Below, piece by piece: positions 48,501 through 57,500 of a stretch of 64,000 bases of DNA (positions are counted from its first letter, which is position 1; every line of letters starts with the position of its first letter). Source of the DNA: Loripinus fragilis (lineage: Eukaryota; Mollusca; Bivalvia; Lucinida; Lucinidae); NCBI GenBank assembly GCA_964019695.1, contig OZ026521.1:29726601-29790600 (forward strand), in the 5' to 3' direction. The notes beneath the pieces were generated by a model that saw only the letters and a program-made list of their open reading frames with translations, had not been told where the DNA came from and did no database searches. Made by a program: the position numbers and the translations under genes.

Positions 48501-51500
48501 TACATCAACAACACATACCACGCTTCTTACATATAATTGCCAGATAAACCCATACAGGGATACATTAACACTCTGATTGGCATAGTTATTACTTAACACC
48601 AAACATCTTCACCATCTTGTTCTTTAAACAGATGATAAGTCATGTACACTAACCAGAAAAGTCTCGACAAGACCGCCAAATGAGCATACTGTTAATCCGG
48701 AAATTTTTGCGGGAATTTTTTATTTTATCGCTAATGGCGTTAAAAGACATATTTGCGACGATTAAAATTCGCGATCAGGGTATGATTTACCAATATCAGT
48801 AAATGATTTCTCCATTTCGCGAGGATTTTATTTTCACGAAACTTCGCATATTTCTCCATTTCGTGAAAATAAAACCCTTGCGAAAATTTCCAGATTTACA
48901 GTACATGGCCTATCTTCTGAGTGTAGACAATGTAACGTGACCATTTTATGTAATTGTCTTTTGGTTAGCACTGAATAATTGTGTACATTTTTAGCGGCCA
49001 ACATTTTTACCAATGTTTTCTGCCAAAGAAAGGATAAAACTATTAGCGAAAACCTTTGAAACGCCAGTTCACTGGTTGCTTTGCTTTTTTTTGTTTGCCT
49101 GGTGTCTCGTGATTGTTGTTTGGCTCTTCCTCGCGGTGCCACGGGGTTGTCTGCAGTTTGTGATTGTGGTATTTCCTGATCATACTCACTTTTTTTCATA
49201 GTGTCTTAATTCAGTTCAGCTAAACTTGGTGTGCATTCAACTGTATTATGAATGCCATTGCATAAACAGTAAACAGTGAACATGCTTTAAGTCATTAAAA
49301 TTAATGGGGTATCGTTATGCCATGGTGTATTACCTTTTCTGGACCATATTGCAGTCCAACGTTATATACATCCAATTTGTAGTCTTTTCTAAATCCTTTG
49401 TCGTCGAATTCTATGTTGCCTGTCACACCTTCAAAACGCAGCTACAAAATATTAAATGGCAGCACACGTTATTATACGTCTGTGGTTTAGAATACAGACC
49501 TCTATATGAAAGTGTGTAATAAAAATTATTTTTCTTATTAATCGACTAGAACATATGTTGTAAGTACTCAAAAGAACTGCCTTAATGAGACGGTTCTTTG
49601 AGCAACCAAAACAATTGTTAAAATTGATGGATGAGAATATATTCCAAATTTAAGCTTATCATTTGACTATCTCAGTGGACCACTGAGTACTTGTTACATA
49701 TAATCAAAGTCACTATAAAATTATGCATGCACAAACTATCTAGTAGAATTGGATACAAGGAGAGCAACCTACAACTGTACGTCATAGTAGAGATCTCGGG
49801 AACATTTGGATATCCGCCGTTTTGGTGTGAAAAAAGGTAAATAGGCAAGGTGTCTACATTAGAAATATACAAAACGTGTTCTTTAGGTGGTGACAGTGAA
49901 TATTTTCGGCCCACTGCTGAGAGAATTTTGGGTAGCATAACGTTACAGCTTTAATTGCTTTGCTTCAACACATTGATTCTTATCGGTACTGTACACGATA
50001 TCTCTGCTGAAATCGTCTACTTGTTTAACTGTTGGGAGGTGATTACAAAGGCAGCAGCATTTTGGGGCTTGCTTGTTCAATTGTTAGGCACCCCAAGAAC
50101 AATCTCGTTTTGGCGTATATTTATTTGCATTATTTAATGAGTGGAAAAAACTTAGTACCTTGTAATACAAAGATGGCGTAGGTTGTTACCCCGTGTGAAT
50201 ATCTTGTTTTAGGTCTCGACCAATATCTACTCTGAGACACATACTTTCTTAGCCAGTATACAATCTAGGACATTTCGCATATTTTTGACATGGTTGATTC
50301 ATGTAGCTGTACTTTTGTCCCATTTCCCGCGTTTTGCCACGATTCAAACGCTAAGATGAGGTTTTGATAACCATTTTTGTTGCGTTCAGTTTCGTCGCAT
50401 CTGGATGGGTGTTTGGCAGTTTGTGGGTCTTACGGTTCAGGTTTTATTATGGTCTGAAATAATGTGTTCCATCTAAGGGAGACAATAATTGTTATTGCTT
50501 GTGGGGCCTTTTTGCATGGACACAAACTGTTTCAAGGCTGTATGGTATCCACATTTCATTCGTTGATGAAAATGCCCCAGGCCTTCATTAGGACATGAGA
50601 TGTGTGAGGGTCCAATTACAATATGATTGACCTTAACTGAGCTGGGCTGGCAATTGTTGTAAACTGTGACTTCTGGACTCCTGGACTCCTGGACACATTT
50701 CCCCCATGACCAGTCACAAATACCCTGATAGACCATGAGAGAACTTGCCATGACTTGAATACTTTTGTTAAATGTTTTATGGGACCTCAAATAACAATTT
50801 GCAAACTCAAATGTATATGTGGCTGAAGACTGGTTTCTAACCTAACATAGAGTACAGGGCCAATATGAAATGCTCGTTATGTGGTATTATTTGTCTGTAT
50901 GCAAAAGGGTTATATTGTTAACTTACAGCTCAAGCTAGTTTTTTCCACCAATCAGATGTCCTTTTTCCACTTCGAAATTAAATTGCACACCATTTTTGTT
51001 AAAGTGCATGCTTTATATTTTTCACAAAAAGGGAAGGACATAACTCCACCATCTTATAACATACATGAACCGATATCTTATGAGACTACTAAAATGTAGT
51101 AGTTCCTTACAGTGTGTATGCGATCAGCGAAGGCTTGGTGATAAATTCTGACTTCATTTGAACTGGAACATTAATTATTTTGTCATAGTTACTGAATGTG
51201 AGATATTAGAGGAAAAACTATTACATTTCATTTAAATCAATTTGAATGTATTCTGTCATGCAATAATAAAGAAAAATTCAAATGTATTTATTTCGTTGTT
51301 TTGGAATGGAAACTCGGTCTCTAGGACATGGACTATAAATTCGCTGTCATTATTCTGTTAACCCTATTGATTGGTCGTTTTACACAGGTTTTACTTTATA
51401 GGATAACTCTCTTAAAATAAAATCCCTTAGCATTTATGCTTATCTGTATCATTATGCTATCATATATGAGCCGCGACATGAAATTTTTCAACAGTGTATT

Positions 51501-54500
51501 ATGTGCGAGCAGCAAAGCCTCAGATCAGCTTGCGCAAACAGGCAGTCTGATCAGAGCCTTCGCAAGTCGCTTAAATTTTCAGTGACTGTTAAGCTACTGA
51601 CTGAAAAGCTTTTGGTGTTTCTAAGCTTAAAAGGAGGCTGCACCAGCTCGGCTGAGTCTACACTTGTCAAAATACCACATTGTTGGAAATCACATGCTGC
51701 GGCTCATATACTTTAAACTGGAAATATAGTGCTGTATTTCTGTAATAGAATGAATGATTCTATATAATAGCATCTAATTAGCTCGTAAGAAGTTAACACA
51801 AGGTCATGCCTAATGTAATTTAGGGATGTTGTACATTCACAAGGTCTCTCTAATTATATCTTATTTCCTCCAGAATTTCAATACAAACCATTTTAAGTTT
51901 CTCTCACGAGGTAGATTTTAGCACTTATTGCATGGAGTAGCAACGAATGTTCCGACGAACCTGTACAATGTCCATGTTTATTACACCCTTTACTAATCGC
52001 ATACCTGTTGAGGACACCGATGAGCTATAGCAAATATTGGTTATATTGTCTTAAAGAAATTCAGTTGCTCATTAGCCTCCTGTAATGTTATGAGCAATAA
52101 ACCCAATTAGCAGCACTTTAGGTATCAGGCTACAAGTTAGTTTCCTATACTAATTAAGAATAAATAAAAAATATAATAATAAAATACACCTGCTCTTAAT
52201 TAAGTCATTTGGTAAATCAGTATGAGAGGGCACTGTAGTTCACCCCAAGAAACTGGATAAAGAAGGGTAGAGTATGGTTGGAAAGATAAACGGTGTACAC
52301 ACTATTTCTTGTTATTATCTTGTTAATGAATAATGAGTCAAACAACATTATTAATTTATTCTTTAGAAATATCTATGATTGTTTTAATGATTGGATTAAA
52401 AAGTATTCTATTCACTTTGACTTCTGGTCCTTTAGATAAATGCGATTTATACCATTATGTCTCCTCAAATGTGTACCAAAATGCTTCTTTTATGAATATA
52501 GCTTGCTTCAGGTGCATCAGTGACGTAATTTGTGCTTCCTTGAAAACATTAAAAGTTAATTGCTCTTGTTAGGGGTGCTTTCCAAGATTTCTTTTAAATT
52601 TTCTATGTTGTTATGGGAACTTTAACAGTCGGTTTTGTTATTAATTGAGTGGGTGACTGGCTAATACAGGTGAACATGTGCATCCACAGTCTCGCGGGTC
52701 TTCAAATCTGTATCGTTAGGGATGTGGAAGTGGAGGTGGTGGTCGAACTTTTTGTCAAAGCTTCTTCCCGTTTTGGATATGATTTGCCAGACAATTTAAA
52801 AATGTATAAGTAAGCATAACTTGATCAAAATATACAATATTGTTCAAGAGTTGAAACAGGACTTTAGTTAAGAGTGCGTAACGAAAATTCAATTTTCTTA
52901 TTTTTTAACCAAAACATATGTTGTGGGTACTCAAAAGAACCGTCTCAATGAGGCGGTTCTTTTGAGCATCCAAAACATATGTTAAAATAGATGGGTAAGA
53001 AAATATTTACAATTTTACGCTGAAAATATTTGTTTATCTAAACCTGTGAGTTATGAGCATTTTCAATAACTAGATGGTCCCACAACCAGTGATTATAGTG
53101 CACACCTGCGGGTTGCGCAATACCTCCAAGTTCTGTTGTATCCTACTGCCACGATATGTTGGGTTCATACCGTTTTACTTTGACCTACAAGAGTTCTCAT
53201 CTGCATTGTAACTACCTTGGCAAGTTGTTAAACAGTCTGATGGCCAAGCACTAAGACAAGCAGGGCCTGTAATGCTTACCCATTCTGTCCACTCGTGTTA
53301 ACCTCGTGTCTTACAGCTGTTAAAAACATGTTATCAAATATTGTGAAAAGGTATATGAGAGATCTGGTAAAAACCTATTTTGGTCTGTTAAAAATTCAGG
53401 TGAAATTTTAGATAAACTTAAAGCTAGAGATTTCAATGCGACCAGTTTGTCTACTTATGATTTTTCTACTCTTTACACTACTTTACCTCATAATTTAATT
53501 AAAGATAACCTTATTGATCTTATTGAAAGAACCTTCCAGAGAGAAGGCTCTCCTTACCTTGCATGTAATGACAGAAATGCATTTTTTACTTCAGAAAAGC
53601 CTAAAAAATACCATGCATGGTCGTGTCAAAATGTATGTGATGCGCTGACTTTTTTGTTGGACAACATTTTTGTTCGATTTGGCACCAAGCTCTATAGACA
53701 AGTAGTTGGGATTCCTATGGGCACTAATTGTGCTCCCCTGGTTGCAGATTTATTCCAGTTTTGTTATGAGAGGGACTTTATGATGTCTCTTTCTGATGAT
53801 AAGCAGGCTGATGTTATTGATGCGTTTAACACTACTTCCAGATATTTGGACGATATTCTAAATATTAATAATGTTTATTTTGACAATATGGTTAGTAAAA
53901 TATACCCTTCAGAGCTACAACTGAATAAAGCCAATGCCTCTGATACCGAAGCCGCAATTTTAGACTTGCATTTGTCAATTTCTAATGATATTGTTTCTAC
54001 CAAAATTTATGATAAACGTGACGACTTTGATTTTGAAATTGTCAATTTCCCATTTTAGATGGTGATGTTCCTCGTTCTACATCCTATGGAGTCTATATCT
54101 CTCAACTCATTCGTTTTGCTAGAGCATCTAGCTATGTTGCTGACTTCAACACTCGCAATAAATTGTTAACTCAGAAACTTTTTAAACAAGGCTATCAGTA
54201 TCATAAACTTCGCAAAACATTTTCAAAATTTTATAGACGATACTATGATTTGATTTCTAAATTCCAAGTTGGACTTAAATCTCTCTTGCGCCAAGGACTT
54301 TCAGAACCTGATTTCTATGGTGACTTGGTGTATAAATTGAAGAAGATTGTTGGCTCTAATAATTTTTCAGCGCAGTTCATTAAAATAATTTCCCATTATA
54401 AAAAGATTGGCTATAACATTAATGTATTGCAACAGACTTCATGCTTGGTAGTCAACTTAATCACGGTTGGTAACTTTGCTTTTTTCTTTAATTGCACGCC

Positions 54501-57500
54501 GGTGGGTCGGACTTCAGACTCTATGATGGTTCCGACTTAAAGACTTATCTATTTATGAGATGGTAGGGGCCTGGTGCTTTGGCTGTTTGTCGGGCCCACC
54601 GGGGTTTACCTGTTGGATTTCTTTTGCTCCGGTATTCAGTTTAATTTACTGTTGAGTCCTTATCCGTGCTTTATCTCCTTGTTATATCTTGATTTATATG
54701 TTTTAGGAGATGATGCATTGTTAAGCCCTCCAGTAAAATATTTTACTGACCGTTCCAAGGCGGTACTTCTTTTGTGGATCTTTTATATTTTTGTTCTGTC
54801 TTGTGTTTGCTATGTCTTTGTGCGCGTCTGTTTATATGTGCTTTGTGGTCACCTGCTGGGAAAGGGCTGACCTCTTGGCTCTCGTTTGTGGTGTCTACTG
54901 TGAGTTTGTCACTTTCCCATTGGTATCCTGGGTCAGGTGTGGTACTTGATTGTATTGATTCCTGATCTTTGCACCCTTACTTACTTTGTTACTTGTTGAC
55001 CGAAGGTTTGACTTGACCATACGTTAATTCCTCTGGAAGGACCTATAACCTAAACATAATGGACCATCGAAACATTACTGATTCCAAGTAACTGGGCTAT
55101 CCTATCCATTAAGAATGCTTTAATGTAGTGTCTTACCGTTTTCATTCCTCTCATTAGTCTAGCTCCATGCATCCATGGAACAGGCGGGTCAACACACGGC
55201 ACACCCTTGGTTCTGTTAAAGTTGTAAACATCACCACGTCTGAAGGTATGTTTAAAGATGACAGAAGATTCTTCTATCAGCAATCCTAATGTTCTTGTTA
55301 TCACAGCTATAGCATCGTACGATAGTGCTGCATCAATCTGGATATGAAAAAAATGTGGAAATAGCAGTCAGAAGTGGTTGTAATTATAATCGTTTAACTA
55401 ATCGATTAACTAGACGATTAATCGTTTAGGGCAAACGAGTACATAATAAATTATCATCCCAATGTTCTCGCAATCACCGCTATGGCATCGTATGAATGTG
55501 CTGCATCGATCTGTATATAAAACATATGGAAAAAGCAATTAGAAGTGGTTCGTCAATTAATTAAATATTTTAACTCGACGGTTAATCTTTTAGGGCAAAA
55601 GAGTACATAACGATGTTTTTCCAAATTGTGTTAATTTTGTCTCTGTTGACATACCGATGTTAAGGATCTACAAAGGTGTAAACATTGTTAATGCAGAAAC
55701 TATTGGTTATACATATTGATTGAATATAGAAAATTAACCATTAATGGTCACTTTTACTTAATAAGTCTATACATTTTCTTACAAGCAAAATATGATCTAT
55801 ACATTTTAAAAACAAATTTAGTGTTCTATTGGTTTTCAAAGGCAACTAAAGACATTAGGTATTTCTACCCATTTCGAAACTACAACATAAAATATTTTGG
55901 AGTTTTAGCTGTGCTTGCATAAAACATATATCATGCTATAGAAAAATGAGTTATTATTCTCGCAGAAAACATGATACAAGCCCCTGCGGTAATTGTTAAA
56001 TAGTCTTACTTACATGTATAGAATTATTTCCAGCCCCTGGCCATATATTCTTGTCCAAAGTTCGCCAAATCCGCAAGAATTTTTTCACAAACTTTGACGT
56101 ATAATTTACCAGCTGAAATCCTGTAATGTTGACGCCCCCGTGTTGATACCGCTCCATCTCAAGGCTTAGAAAATCCTTAAACAGTTAAAATATCATATTT
56201 AGTACAGGGTTAGAGGTCTATTGTTCAGAAGGTATTTAGTATATTTCATTTGAGATTGAAAATTATCTTTTAATTAATGCATTTGGCAGTATTGAACTTT
56301 AGGATGATGATTGCTAAATACAGTCGAATTTCGTAAATTTTTAAATCCTAGAAACTAGAGGTTTTATCGGTATTATAGAATTATCAGTGGTTCGAATTAT
56401 AGGGAGTTAGACATAAAAATATAAATTATTATCATTTTTTCCTATCAAACATATGTTTTGGGCACGTAAAAGAAACGTCTTTTACATTTACACACCAAAA
56501 GCATATTTTTATAGGAAAATAGTAAGTGAGTATGATCAGGAAATACCACAATTACGAACTGCAGACAAACCCATGACACCTCGAGGAAGAGCCACACAAA
56601 ATCACGAGACACAAGGAAGACAAACTAAGCAAAGCAACCAACTCTCTCTTCCCCATCAAGATGATTGCAAAACTAGAATGGACATAAAGTAACGTACATC
56701 AAAACATAGAACAATTACAGACTGCCACAATGGGAGTAACAATAAACAAAAAGTCAACAACAACATAACCACCGCCTTAGAACGGACAGCAGCCTAAGCC
56801 ACCGGTGGGCTTAAATGCATTTTACTGGTACCAAATTTTCACCCTAGAATCTGCTGTTGTTCAAGTACAGGAAATGTTCAGCTCGCATGGAAGCCTCCTA
56901 ACTATTGCAACGTACCATCATGAAGAAACCCTCTAATCAAATTAACAGACTTTGATGAAACAAAGAAAAGGGCTCACGACTCAAAAATAGTCAGAGCTAA
57001 AGAAAACCTCATGTTGAGCCAAGGTGGGCCCAGCTTTAGATTAGCATCAGACACCAACCCACCGATTAAAGTTTTACGCCAGAGCCGTCAGAGAGTCTGA
57101 GGCCTCACCCACCGTCGTGCAATTAAAGAGAAAACGATTGCTATAAGCTGTGATTGGGTTTAAAACCAGGCAAGCAGACTGTCACATGACATCCAAGTTA
57201 TATCCAGCTTTAATATAACGTTTCCTTCAATAATCTTTTAGAATTGATCATTAAAATTAGAATTCCCAACAATTCTTTTGAATTTATAAACTAAATCACC
57301 ATAAAATATAGGTTCTGATATGCCTTGATGCAGAAGAGTTTTTAACCCAATGTTGTATTTAACAATCTGCTCTGAGTGTCTGTGGTAGAATTTAGAAAAT
57401 CATTGAATCCAGTGTGTGCCAATTTTAATTTGAAATAGTGAGCATTTCGAACAATCGGGGATCAAATTTTAGAGATTTTACTGTAGTTTGAAACGTTTAA

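Noticed and set aside
54574..54965. Open frames with hydrophobic stretches resembling membrane segments
   Set aside because: They lie in the non-coding tail of the Penelope-like element, recur as truncated copies in both orientations, and are T-rich sequence read as Leu, Phe and Val.
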